From assembly GCF_030704535.1 (NCBI RefSeq), contig NC_081815.1, positions 3,239,001 through 3,303,000 of the forward strand: 64,000 nucleotides of DNA, written 5' to 3'. The position numbers were made by a program, and so were the translations under genes. A model generated the notes under the pieces. The model did no database searches. It saw only the letters and a program-made list of their open reading frames with translations, and had not been told where the DNA came from. Origin of the DNA: Vitis vinifera. Lineage: Eukaryota > Streptophyta > Magnoliopsida > Vitales > Vitaceae. This document shows, piece after piece, positions 1 to 10,748 of this stretch; position 1 is the first letter of the stretch; each line of letters opens with the position of its first letter.

Positions 1-23
1 CTCTCTCTCTTCTCCCCCTCCAC

Positions 24-401
24 ATGCCTTCCCATCATTTTCTTCTTCTTCTGCTTCTTCCCCCTTCCCCACAGAAACAGAGCCATTCGCCATGGTATGT
101 TCATGATCATCAAGCACCCGCCCCCCATCTCTTACTGCCTCGTAGCTCTAGTACTATTGACTCATCTGACTTGTGTAATTTGTGGTCTTTGCAGTCTCTG
201 ACGCCTTTGATGTTTCGATCACTTGTGAGACTGGTGTCGTCTCTGGTGGGTCAGCCTGCTGCCTCCATCTCCACCTTGCTCTACTACAGCGACTTACTCC
301 CCCAGAACATCGTCTTGGAAAGACTGGTTCAGCATGAATTGCTGGATCAGGAGAACTATCTCTTCCATTTCCTCATCAACTTCTTGAGGTGTTTCTGGTA
401 G
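24..401 (+). CDS. Possible start of a small unrecognised gene
   Basis: A CT-rich leader is followed by an ATG at 92-94 in a CCATGG context, and the next bases are a GTATGT donor. A TTTGCAG acceptor ends at 194. Splicing 95-194 out gives an open frame of 69 residues that stops at 401, with leucine-rich hydrophobic character (for example LVRLVSSLVGQPAAS). Reading from the ATG at 24 without splicing is also open, for 125 residues. The minus strand has a short frame rich in acidic residues over the same bases. I recognise no family, so the strand, the start and even coding status are uncertain. It may equally be a transcript leader cut by the window edge. Confidence 0.22.
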   Translation: MPSHHFLLLLLLPPSPQKQSHSPWYVHDHQAPAPHLLLPRSSSTIDSSDLCNLWSLQSLTPLMFRSLVRLVSSLVGQPAASISTLLYYSDLLPQNIVLERLVQHELLDQENYLFHFLINFLRCFW

Positions 402-1685
402 ATATTTTCTCAATTCTTACCCATCTCTCCGGGATTCAATTCAGATACTAGAACCTAGTGATTATGATTTTTCATATCTTCTCTCTCTTTTCTTGTTTCA
501 TAAAGAAGCCTCAGCCCCACTCTTCTGCATATGTTACTGTTGATCATTCATTGGGCATTTTTCCCCATATCCAAATGTATTTTTTTGGCTGGCTCATGGT
601 CATTAGTGTGTTTGAATCTTGTATTAGAAATTGGACATGGAAATTAAAATGTACTTATTGAAACCAAAACCCACTATCTCATATCACAATTTGTTTCATT
701 TGTTTCCAATTACATGACAATGAATCTAAATTGATCTATCTATTTTCGTGACCAATTAATTAATTTTTCTTGATTGATTTTGAGATCTTATATTTATGCA
801 CGATGTAATTAAGCATTAATTTACGGGAAATTAAGAGTGTTAAAGACTGATTCTACTTCTGAAGTGGTTGGCTTCAAATTATTTTTAAAATGATTAATAA
901 ATTTGCTCCCTTCTCACATACCTTGGCATGAACCCACCTAGGAAGCTATGGGAAGGTCTTCCATATTTTAAAATTTTTTTTGTAATATATTTTAAAAATA
1001 ATTTAGAAAATATGAAAGCTATTTAAAAAAAAAAAAAAAATCTATGACAACTCATCTTTTGAAAATATTTAACAAATCTCATTCACATCCCCTAAAATTT
1101 AGTATAAATATATTAAATTATTATCAATTTCAAATTTCAATATTTAACACCTTTATCGTAATTTATACACTTACCTAAATCCAATGATGGTTAGGTGAAT
1201 TTATGTCAAGTATGAAGAATAATCCAAATGATGGTTGGTGAAGAATTTGAGTGAAATTAATCCATTAAAAATAAATAATAAATTATTAAAAAATTGTATG
1301 AGAAATTGAGAATCCTTCCATTAATATAAATAATGAAGCCCATAAAAGTCATTCACAAAATGAAGGTTTAAAGAGTCATCAATTGAAATGATGTAGCGTG
1401 CGAAAAGTCAATGAGGACTTCTCAAAATTGGTAAGACTATTAATCTACACGCAGAATTCTTTTGTATTTATTATTGATTTTATATTTAGAAAGCATATTT
1501 TGTATCAAGTAAAATGATCATTTAGGGGTATAAAAATTAGAAGAATGGAATAAAAGAATCCAATAAAAAGGTGTAAAATTATTAAGTCAAAAAAAGGTTG
1601 AGTAGAGGATTTCAAATGACATTGTTCTCTAATCCTTTCCCTATACTTTGCTAGATAGTTGTAGCTTTGAGAATGTAATATTAAG
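402..1685. other. AT-rich stretch without a recognisable gene
   Basis: The bases are strongly AT-rich with frequent stops in all frames and several poly-A/poly-T runs (for example near 1027-1040). I see no coding exon, RNA gene or clear mobile element. It forms the left flank of the copia insertion. Confidence 0.6.
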
Positions 1686-1690
1686 GTTTA

Positions 1691-1996
1691 TGTTGTAAAT
1701 AATGATAAATGGAACACAAATAAAAGTAGAGACAATTATATATTATTTTGATAATAATATATAATAGGAATAGAGGAATCAGGGAAGAGAAATTAGAGAG
1801 TTAAGAGAACGAAAGAAAGAGATAATAAGAGAAAGAATGAGAGAATACTTTTTTTCTTGGATGTCATTGGATAAGGGATGGAAAGCCTTTTATAGGTTTT
1901 CCAAATGGAAACCATTTACTCATCTTAAATGTCGTTTATAAATTAACTTCAATTAATTGTTACATTAATATGGTCATTCATTACCTATTTACAACA
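1691..1996 (-). repeat. Left LTR (3' LTR of the minus-strand copia element)
   Basis: This is a 306-base terminal repeat, TGTTGTAAAT to ATTTACAACA. It matches 5372-5673 through shared blocks such as the TATTATTTTGATAATAAT region and the ATTAATATGGTCATTCATTA end. Substitutions and small indels separate the two copies, so the insertion is not recent. Confidence 0.93.
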
Positions 1997-2539
1997 CTCC
2001 CTTTTGGATGACCATCATATTAAAATAATATGTTTCATTAAAACTTTACTAGTAAAAAACTTATGGGAAAAACCTAGTGAAGGACAAAGAGTATAATATT
2101 CTTATAATTATTTAAGCTGCTTTTGGTATATTAGGACAACCTCATTAAAAACCTTGTCAATAAAACTCAATGGGACAAAACCTGGACGAAGGAAAAAAAA
2201 TATATATACAGTACACTAACACCCTTTTACAAGCATACTTCATTTCATGTAGATATTCTTGAGTTGACGCATTCCAATATTGTGTATTAACTCTTGAATG
2301 TTGAAGTTAACAATGACTTTGTGAATAAATCTTCTAAATTATCACTTGAGCGTATTTGTTAAACATCAATTTCACCACTATTTTAGAGTTCATGTGTATA
2401 AAAGAACTTTGGTGAAATGTATTTAATTCTATCTTCTTTAATATAACCCCCTTTTATCTGTGCAATGCATGCAACATTATTTTCAAACAATATTGTTGGA
2501 TCGCCTTTAATAGAGGAGAGTCTACATGATTCCCGAATA

Positions 2540-2740
2540 TATTGGATCATAGATCTTAGTCATATACATTCATGATTTGCTTCATGAATTGCAAGTATTT
2601 CTGAATGATTTGATGATGTAACCATCATTATTTGTTTAACAGATCTACATGAAATAGCAGTACCATTGCAATGAAACACGCACCCTGTTTGTGATCTAGC
2701 TTTATGTGGATCTGAAAGATATCCTGCATCTGCATATCAA
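2540..2740 (-). pseudogene. Copia RNase H domain remnant
   Basis: Read on the minus strand, this stretch encodes a copia RNase H segment beginning YADAGYLSDPHKARSQTGC and continuing with a TAISCRSVKQ block and a SSNHSEILAIHEA block. These are characteristic of the RNase H part of plant copia polyproteins. The frame runs into a stop shortly after HECI. It lies between the reverse transcriptase remnant and the left LTR, as expected. Confidence 0.8.
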
Positions 2741-3167
2741 AGCAATTGTTGCTTTGATTCCCTTGAGTAAAATAATCATATCAATAATTTCACAAAAATA
2801 GTGCAATATATGTTTGATACCATTCTAATGTTTTCAAGTTGGAATAGAACTATATTTCACTAATAAATTGATAGAAAAAGCAATATTTGGGCGTGTATAA
2901 TTGGCAAGATACATAAGCGTACCAATAAAACTAAGATATAGTACTTCAGGATCAAGTAATTCATCACTTTTTTTGCAAAGACGAAATATGTATTTTTTGC
3001 ATCAAGTGGGTCAAATAACCATTAGGGAACTTAAAGAATGCACTTTATCGATGCAAAAACGCTTCAAAAATTTCTTAATGCATGTTGATTGATGTACTAA
3101 AACTCAATTTGGAAAATGCTCAATTTGCAGGCTGAGACAAAGTTGTGTTTTTCCGAAATCTTCCATC

Positions 3168-3386
3168 TCAAATTTCTTTTTTCAAGTAATTCGTTGTTCT
3201 TATGAGCCCTTCAAGATTTCCAACAAGATTTAAGTCATCAACATACACTGCAATAATTGTAAATCTAGTTTCTGATTTCTTAATAAAGATGCATGGACAT
3301 GTATGGTTATTCACATACCATTTTTTTAGCAAGTATTTGTTAAGATGATTATACCACATGCGTTCGGATTGCTTTAATCTATACAA
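3168..3386 (-). pseudogene. Copia reverse transcriptase remnant
   Basis: This is an open minus-strand segment of 72 residues. It contains the reverse transcriptase block RLKQSERMWYNHLNKYLLKK and the catalytic motif YVDDLNLVG, in which the YVDD aspartates bind metal in active enzymes. It is only part of a reverse transcriptase domain; flanking parts are in other frames or interrupted. It belongs to the 1691-5673 copia element. Confidence 0.88.
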
Positions 3387-4387
3387 GGATAGTTATAACT
3401 TGATTAAGTACATGCTACAAGATTTTGTACTATTTGCTTCAAACAATTTAAATTATTTATGGATTTTCATGTACACATCTTTATCCATGGATCCATATAA
3501 ATATGTTGTAATAACATCCATGAAACACATATCCAGTCATTCTAAGACTACTAAGTTAATTAAGAAATGAAATGTAATTGTGTTCATGACGGGAGAGTAT
3601 GTTTCTTCATAATCAATACCAAGTATTTACGAGAAACCTTGTGTTATTAATCGCGTTTTATATCTTATGATCTCGTTCTCGTTACATTTTCATACAAATA
3701 CCTATTTGTACCCAACAAGCTTTACATCTTCAGGTGTTTGGACTATAGGTCCAAAAAATTATTGTTTTGTTAATGAGTTTAACTCTACCTGCATAGTTTC
3801 TTTTCATTTTGGCTAATCATTTCTACGTCGGCATTCTTCCACATTTCGTGGTTCGAGATCTTCATTATTTCTTATGATATCAGAGGCCACTTGGAAAGCG
3901 AAAGTATTGTTAATAACAATATTATTTTGATCCCATTTTTCTTCCGTGTGTATATAACTTCATGAGATCTCACAATTTTCAAGTACATGTGCCTCTTCAG
4001 GGGCTTCTTATTCGATATGTATCTCTTCAAGGGCTTCTTGTTCAATATGTGCCTCTTTAGGGGCTTTTCGCATTATTTGTGTCTTTTAAGGGGCTATAGA
4101 TTTATCAATTTTAGATTGATAAGTCATTTTGATAGTCTCTTCTAGAGTGTTAAGTTTTCCTTGTTTCTCCTTTTCCGGGGAGTTACATCATTTGAGCCGA
4201 CAGGTTTACCACGCTTCAAGCGTATCTTAGATTCATTTGTTAACTATCCTACAGTAACATCAATTCATGCTGGAGTATTTACAGTTGGGATATGTGACTT
4301 TGTCACTTTCTTTGTATCAATGAATACATCTGGTAATTGATTTGTAAGATTTTTCAAATGAATGATCCTTTGAACTTTTAGTTCATA

Positions 4388-4585
4388 TTAATTTGTACGA
4401 GGATCAATATGGGACATAGTAGATGTGTTCCAAGTAATATCTCGTCGTTCTTCAGGAATCGGCTTTTCTCCCCCTAATGACAGGAAAATACTCTCATTAA
4501 AATGACAATTTGTAAAACAAATTGTAAAAACATCGTCTGTCAAAAGTTCAAGATATCTTATGATAGATGGAGAATCAAAACCCAC
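4388..4585 (-). pseudogene. Copia linker between integrase and reverse transcriptase, remnant
   Basis: A minus-strand open segment of 65 residues begins MGFDSPSIIRYLELLTDDVF. GFDSPSIIRYLEP-like sequence is the conserved region after the integrase core of this copia lineage. It continues with HFNES and LGGEKPIPEERRDI blocks. It sits between the integrase and reverse transcriptase remnants, in the right order. Confidence 0.8.
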
Positions 4586-4996
4586 ATAAATCCCAAGTGT
4601 TCGTTAGGGACCCATTTTAATGCATTGTGTAGGTGCAATTGGTATATATATTGCACAACCAAAGATCTGTAAGTGAGTGATATTTGGTTGTTTTCCAAGC
4701 ACAAGTTGCGAATGGGAGTATTTACGGTAAGTTGTAAGTCAAATATGGATTAAAGCTGTAGCATGCATAATAGCATGTCCCCAGGTAGAAGTAGGTAATT
4801 TGGTTTTCATTAGTAATGATCGAGCTATTAATTGAAGACGCTTGATAAATGCTTATGTTATACCATTTTGGGTATGGGTATGAGCAATAAGATGCTTAAT
4901 ATTTATCCCTACTGACATGTAGTAGTCAATGAATGTTTGAGAAGTAACTTCACCAGCATTATCAAGACGTATTGTCTTAATGGGATAATTTAGAAA

Positions 4997-5323
4997 TTAT
5001 GCTTGTAATATGATCATTTGAGCAAGAAGCCTAGCAAAGACAACATCACGTGTAGAAATAAGACAAACATGTGACCACGTAGTGAATGCATCTATTAAGA
5101 TCATAAAATAATGAAATGGTCCACATGGTGGATGGATATGCTCACATATATCACCATGTATTCTTTCTAAAAAGATTGATGATTCTGATATGACTTTAGT
5201 AAAAGATGGTCTGACTATCAATTTACCTTGTGAACAAACAATACATGAGTATTCATTGGGCAAAAGAATCTTCTGGTTTTTTAGTGGATGCCCATGTGAG
5301 TGTTCGATTATTCGACACATCAT
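4997..5323 (-). pseudogene. Copia integrase N-terminal/core remnant
   Basis: The 108-residue minus-strand frame includes CIVCSQGKL (end of the integrase zinc-binding region) and then HGDICEHIHPPCGPFHYF and MILIDAFTTWSHVCL. The aspartates of HGD and of the LIDA block fit the first part of the integrase core. The rest of the core lies at 4600-4996 in broken frames. The upstream gag and protease region is missing. Confidence 0.85.
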
Positions 5324-5371
5324 TAAAGACCTTAGGTGACCTAGTCTTTAAAGCAATTTGTACTGAAAAAG

Positions 5372-5673
5372 TGTTATAAAACGAAGATAAATGCAATGCA
5401 AATAAAAGTAGAGACAATTACATATTATTTTGATAATAATGTATAATGGGAAATAAGGAATCGGGAAAGAGAAGTGAGAGTTAAGAGAATGAAAGAAATA
5501 GAATACGAAAAGACTTTTTTTCTCAGGATGCCATTGTACCAAGGATTGAAGGCCTTTTATAGACTTTTCAAATGGGAACCATTTACTCATGTTAAAGATG
5601 AGTAAATGAAGTTCATTTATGAACTTCAATTAATTGTTACATTAATATGGTCATTCATTACCTATTTACAACA
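5372..5673 (-). repeat. Right LTR (5' LTR of the minus-strand copia element)
   Basis: This is a 302-base copy of the left LTR, TGTTATAAAA to TTTACAACA, followed directly by GTTTA, which repeats the five bases before the left LTR. Read on the minus strand it would have supplied the promoter of the element. Confidence 0.93.
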
Positions 5674-5678
5674 GTTTA

Positions 5679-7136
5679 TAATATATCTTTAAATTTTAAA
5701 AAGAAAAAAAGTTTTAATGAGAAAATGGAGAAAGAATAATTCTGGAACAAAAATTCTGTCATTTCAACTACCAATTATGGGTGATGGTGAGATGAATATT
5801 TCTACGTATTTATATTTATTAAGATGTGTTTGAGATAAAAATAAATAAGAATTTGTTTCTTTTCAAAATTTAAGGTATGTTTGGGAGTTACCTTGTTCAT
5901 CTTATGTATTTATACTTAAAATTAATAATAATTTAATTTAAAATTATTTATTTTTAACACATAAAATAATAAAAAACTATAAAAAAAGTTATAAAATATA
6001 TTTATTTTAAATATAATTTTAAAAAATTATATGGAGCAATGAGGTGGGATGAGAAATTTTCATAATCACCCCACCTATTTTAATTTTTATTGACATGAAG
6101 ATGAGAATAAATTTACATAAATCTTAATAATGAATGCGGAGTGTAATGGGCACTCAAATGTATATTTAAAACATTTTAATGGTAAATTTATGAAAAATAC
6201 ATGAATTTTGATATCTAGAAGGTTTGAATTCCACGTCATTATGAAAAAGAGTTCTGATTAGCATTCTTTATGTTACTTCAAAATTTTAAAAAAAAAAAAT
6301 TCTTTTATCATTTAATAAACCTTCTTTTAAAACAGCTTATTTTATGACACGTATGAATTATGAAAACGACAGTTAGTATTCTCTTGTAACGGATACACGC
6401 GGAATCTCTTCTATGCCATGTGGACAGCTTTCCTTCTAACCAAACCTTATGGCCTTATTCCAGTCGTCTATTAAAACCAATTTATTATCTAATTTTTGTC
6501 TCAAAGGATCAGTCTTATTCCATGTGGAATTAATTTATCTGACGTGGATATACACGACATACCTTTCTTTCTTATCCTCCAAAAGTACATTGGAATCTTG
6601 TGACACGACACTTAAATAAATTAACATTTTTTTTCTTAATTATACGACAAAATTTCCTTTATATTAATCTTCTTTTTCCATTTTTCTAAGGAAATAACGC
6701 TCGAACGGCTCTGCCACGTGGTGCCCATGTCTAAAATACTAAAATGCCCTCACTGTTTAACTTTTAGGCTGACCCAAAAAGGGAAAAGCCCTGAACCGTT
6801 GCCGGTAACTAAAATCTGCGGTCCAGCAAAGCAGACTCCTCCAATCACGATAACCTCGCTGAACGGCTGAACCTTAGCCCGCACGTCACCATCAAGACGG
6901 ACCCTCAAAAGGTATTTTCATCCGACGGTGAGGATGGGTGCTGATTCGGCGGATAAAATTCACTAGTTTTCCGGAAACAACCCCGAGGTGCGTTGACGAG
7001 AAAGGAGAGCAAGGTGACAACATCGTGATTCGAGAAAAAGTTGAGGTTATTACCGTAATTAACGTGTGTCCTCGCCACTTAGGAGTTTAAAAAAAAGGTC
7101 ATTTTCGGGTAAACGTTATTTGAAAAGTGTCGACGG
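5679..7136. other. Intergenic DNA and likely promoter region of the IST1-like gene
   Basis: AT-rich sequence turns more GC-balanced after about 6700. A G-box core CACGTG lies at 6715-6720, about 590 bases before the IST1-like start codon. I see no coding exon here. G-box sites bind bZIP and bHLH factors in plants; whether this one is used is unknown. Confidence 0.5.
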
Positions 7137-7226
7137 ATGGTCTCTGCTAGTTGGCTTCATCTCAGTGCGCTCTCTCTCTTGCTGGTGGAGCTGCTTGGAT
7201 GGCCGATCTTTCTAGAATCTGATTAG
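7137..7226 (+). CDS. Possible upstream ORF in the IST1-like leader
   Basis: An ATG at 7137 opens a 29-residue frame, largely hydrophobic and leucine-rich, that ends with TAG at 7224-7226. It lies 74 bases before the main start at 7301. If the transcript begins upstream of 7137, it would be a classical uORF able to lower translation of the main frame. I see no direct evidence for the transcription start, so this is a candidate only. Confidence 0.3.
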   Translation: MVSASWLHLSALSLLLVELLGWPIFLESD

Positions 7227-7300
7227 AAGGTGGAGAGGAAACGCATCTGAGCTTTTCGTTTCAATTGATCGATCGCGAGAATCTGTGTCGGAGGTCGAAG

Positions 7301-10300
7301 ATGTTGGACGGCTTATTAGGTCGAGGATTTACTTCGAAATGGTGAGTTTTGAGATCGATTTTTTTTATGCACGTGGTCTATTTTTTTGTTGGGATTGGAT
7401 TTGATGAGAGGAAATGCGTTGATCTGGTGCAGTAAATCGTGGATCAAGGGAACAAGGACTCGAATCGATGTGATACGGAGGAAGAGGGACGCGACGCAGA
7501 AGTTTCTGAAGAAAGATGTCGCCGATCTGCTTGCTAATGGTCTCGATATCAATGCTTTTGGAAGGGTAAGCTGCTGTTTGGTTTGCATGTTATGGGCATT
7601 TTTCGTTTTATGCCAATTTTTGTTTAAACAGCAAGGAAAGTGGTTCTGAGATGCTAATTATGTGTAATTCATTGGTTTTGTGTTTTGTGTTTTTTTTTTC
7701 TTTTTTTCTTTTTTTCTTTTCTGCTTTAGTGTTTGATTCAAGGGCATTAGCTTTTGGTCATTTCTGGATTGGATCTTGGGTATGATTAATTTGAATTTTA
7801 TTCTGTTCGGTTGCTGATAAAATGTGGGAAATAAATAATAATTTGAAAATTTGAATTATGGGGTTTACTTTTGTTATGTAGGAATTGAGAGAACTAGAAG
7901 CTCCTCTCATTTAAGCTTAATTCAGCAACTTGGCTTAGTTTGGTTAGTTTTCCAGTTTTTCTTTTCTAGAAAATGGAAATGACGTAAAACATAAGATTTA
8001 GAAAAAAAATTTCGTTTTCCTGCTTTTTCTTGGAAAACAAATGGAAGGTAAATTATTTGAAAGTTGAAATTGGGAGTATCTTGCTGCTGGTTGTGTGATT
8101 CGTACATTGTAGATATGATTATACAATCTGGATGTATGACCTCAAATTTGTTTCTTTAGACCCTTTTTTTTTCAATAATGTGGATAATTTGTTTTTTGCT
8201 CATCCGTCTCTATTGTTTTTTTCCCCTTGCATTTGTGGCAATTTGTTTACTTTTCTTCTAATCAATGCTTTATGACTACAAAGTTCCTTGATTAGTGGTG
8301 TCCCTCTATTTATCGTGTAGATTTTTTATTGTATAGTTTGTATGGACATGCTTGGTCTTATCTATTGTACTTCACCCAGCATTACATCTAAAATAGGCCC
8401 ACTTGGAAAAAGGGAAAGAAAGAAAACTAATGGAGCCACCAGGAGTCAGTTGTAGTATTTCATGAAATTCTGGTTTATTTTTTCAGATTTTCACTATTAC
8501 TTGTATGAATATCTAGCATTGTTGTGCTGACCTATTTGCAATAACAGTTTTGTATATAAAATCACATATAGGATATAGCATGGTAATTCAGTCTATAGGG
8601 ATGGTGGAGTGCACCCTAACTGGACCTGCTTTTGTTCAATGTACACTCAGATGTGTAGTAAGAGTTGTTGATGAATTCTTTGTATACTAGATATTTGATT
8701 TACGTATCTAGCATTATTTTACCTAACATTGTCACATTCAAAATCATTTTTTTTATCCTGAGCAAGCAGACCATGGTGAAAATTTTAAAATTCAAAGAAT
8801 CCCTGCAGATAATAGTTGATCTAATCTAGATCAAAATGATGTGTACATAATATTCATGCAATGACTTTTCAAACCTTACTTTGATACCTTGTGTACTTTA
8901 TTTATTTTCTAAAGATGTTTGTAGCAGCAATTTTGGTTGACCTATAAAATGTATGCTAACCGTATCTGTGTTCTTAAATAATTGTTCTTTCTCACAAAAA
9001 AACAGGTTGAAGGACTTTTAAAGGAACTGATGCTCTCATGGTGTTACGATTTTGTTGAGCAATCTTGCGATTGTATACTGAAGCATCTTTCAATCATGCA
9101 AAAGCAGAGGTATGGTTGTCTGTACTCTTACAATTAGGGTTCAATGTAGTTGCTGCTGTTTTTTTTTTTTTTCCCTAATTTGGTATTGATGTGGCTAGCA
9201 ACTAGTCATGTCCATTCTGCATTTTTTAATGTCATTACTTGTTAGGTCCTTCTTGAAATGCCAATGTTTCTCTCTGTATAACTGTCTCTGCATATGCAAG
9301 TCCAAACATTTTAACATGTAGTGAAGCAATTAAAGAAACAAAGGCTCTAAGACCTCAGTTAATTGCATTTAAGTGATATATCCACTTCATCTTTATCTAC
9401 TATCTCTTACACTCCACAGAGCCAGAGTGAATAGCTTTAAGTGACATTTCCATTTAATCTTTTAGCTGTGATCTGTTGTACTCCTCTGTGGAAGTCACTG
9501 TTTTTGGCATGTTTATGTGTACAATTTTATTTTTGTTTTCTTGTTACACATATAATGCACTATTTCAAATTCTCTGGGAAGCGGTCTGTCAAACAATGAC
9601 AGGTTCAGATGCTTCTACCTTCCCACCATGTGAGCTGCTTACACTCATGTGTTTTAGTATATTAGTGGGTTTCAATATTCATTTATACTTAGTTGGACGA
9701 CAGTGAGAATGTATGATACTTATTCTATGGAAAATATTTATCCTTGCTTAAGAAGAATTCTGCAATTGTTAAGTGATGGTGTAAAATCTTGAATTAGTAC
9801 AAGGGCCTCTATGGGTACCACACACATGATGTGTGGCCAGAAAATGCAAGTCTGGGACATAAAATAAATGGTTTTGTCCTATCACAATGCCTTTTGCATT
9901 AACAGTATGCTGGGTGGGACCCCCAAGTGGGTGATTCCCATTCCATTATATATGTTCCACATGTTCAATTTAGGTGCTAGCTTGGTTGCAAATCTTCTCA
10001 TCTAGTGGACATAAGGTCAATTAAAGTAATATAATCAGGACAAATAACAGCATATGATAGGGTCCAAGGCAAAGTTTTGCTTTTCTAATCAGAGGATTTT
10101 GTCTATGAAATGGGGTTCCAGTTTTGCATGGGTCTTCTATAAGTCCCCCATGGGACTAAAGTTCCCTTTTTTTATTTGGCTGAATGAATCTTCTACTGAT
10201 ATTTGTCTTTGTACCTCAGATTGAAGCGTTAAGAGTATGAAACTGACATTTTCCTTGCTTCATCAATTCCTTTTCAGTGAATGCCCTGAGGAATGCAGGG

Positions 10301-10653
10301 AGGCTGTGTCATCCCTAATGTTTGCTGCTGCTAGATTTTCTGATTTACCAGAATTGCGTGACCTCAGGAATATATTTCAAGAGAAATATGGGAATTATGT
10401 GGAACATTTTGTGAATAAAGAGGTGATTCTCGATTGATCTACATGAAACACTAAATTGATAATTCCTTAGTTTTATTTCTATAACTGACTTAATTTCTCA
10501 ATAATAGTTTGCTGAGAATTTAACTTCAAAGCCTCCTACAAGGGAGAAGAAAATCCAATTAATGCAAGATATAGCATCAGAGTTTTCCATTAGGTGGGAC
10601 TCCAGGACTTTTGAACAGACAATGTCTAAGCCCTCTGCATCTGTGCCAGTATG

Positions 10654-10748
<95 letters not shown>

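Larger units (their letters stand above)
1691..5673 (-). mobile_element. Ty1/copia LTR retrotransposon, internally deleted
   Basis: The element is bounded by two similar LTRs (1691-1996 and 5372-5673), each starting TG and ending CA. It is flanked by the direct repeat GTTTA at 1686-1690 and 5674-5678. Read on the minus strand it runs integrase, reverse transcriptase, RNase H, a polypurine tract (AAAAGGGAG just inside the left LTR), then the 3' LTR. That is the copia order, because integrase precedes reverse transcriptase. Immediately inside the 5' LTR there is no tRNA primer site and no gag or protease; integrase sequence starts within about 50 bases, so the 5' internal part has been deleted. 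Stops and frameshifts break the remaining frames. The element is a non-autonomous relic. Confidence 0.93.
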
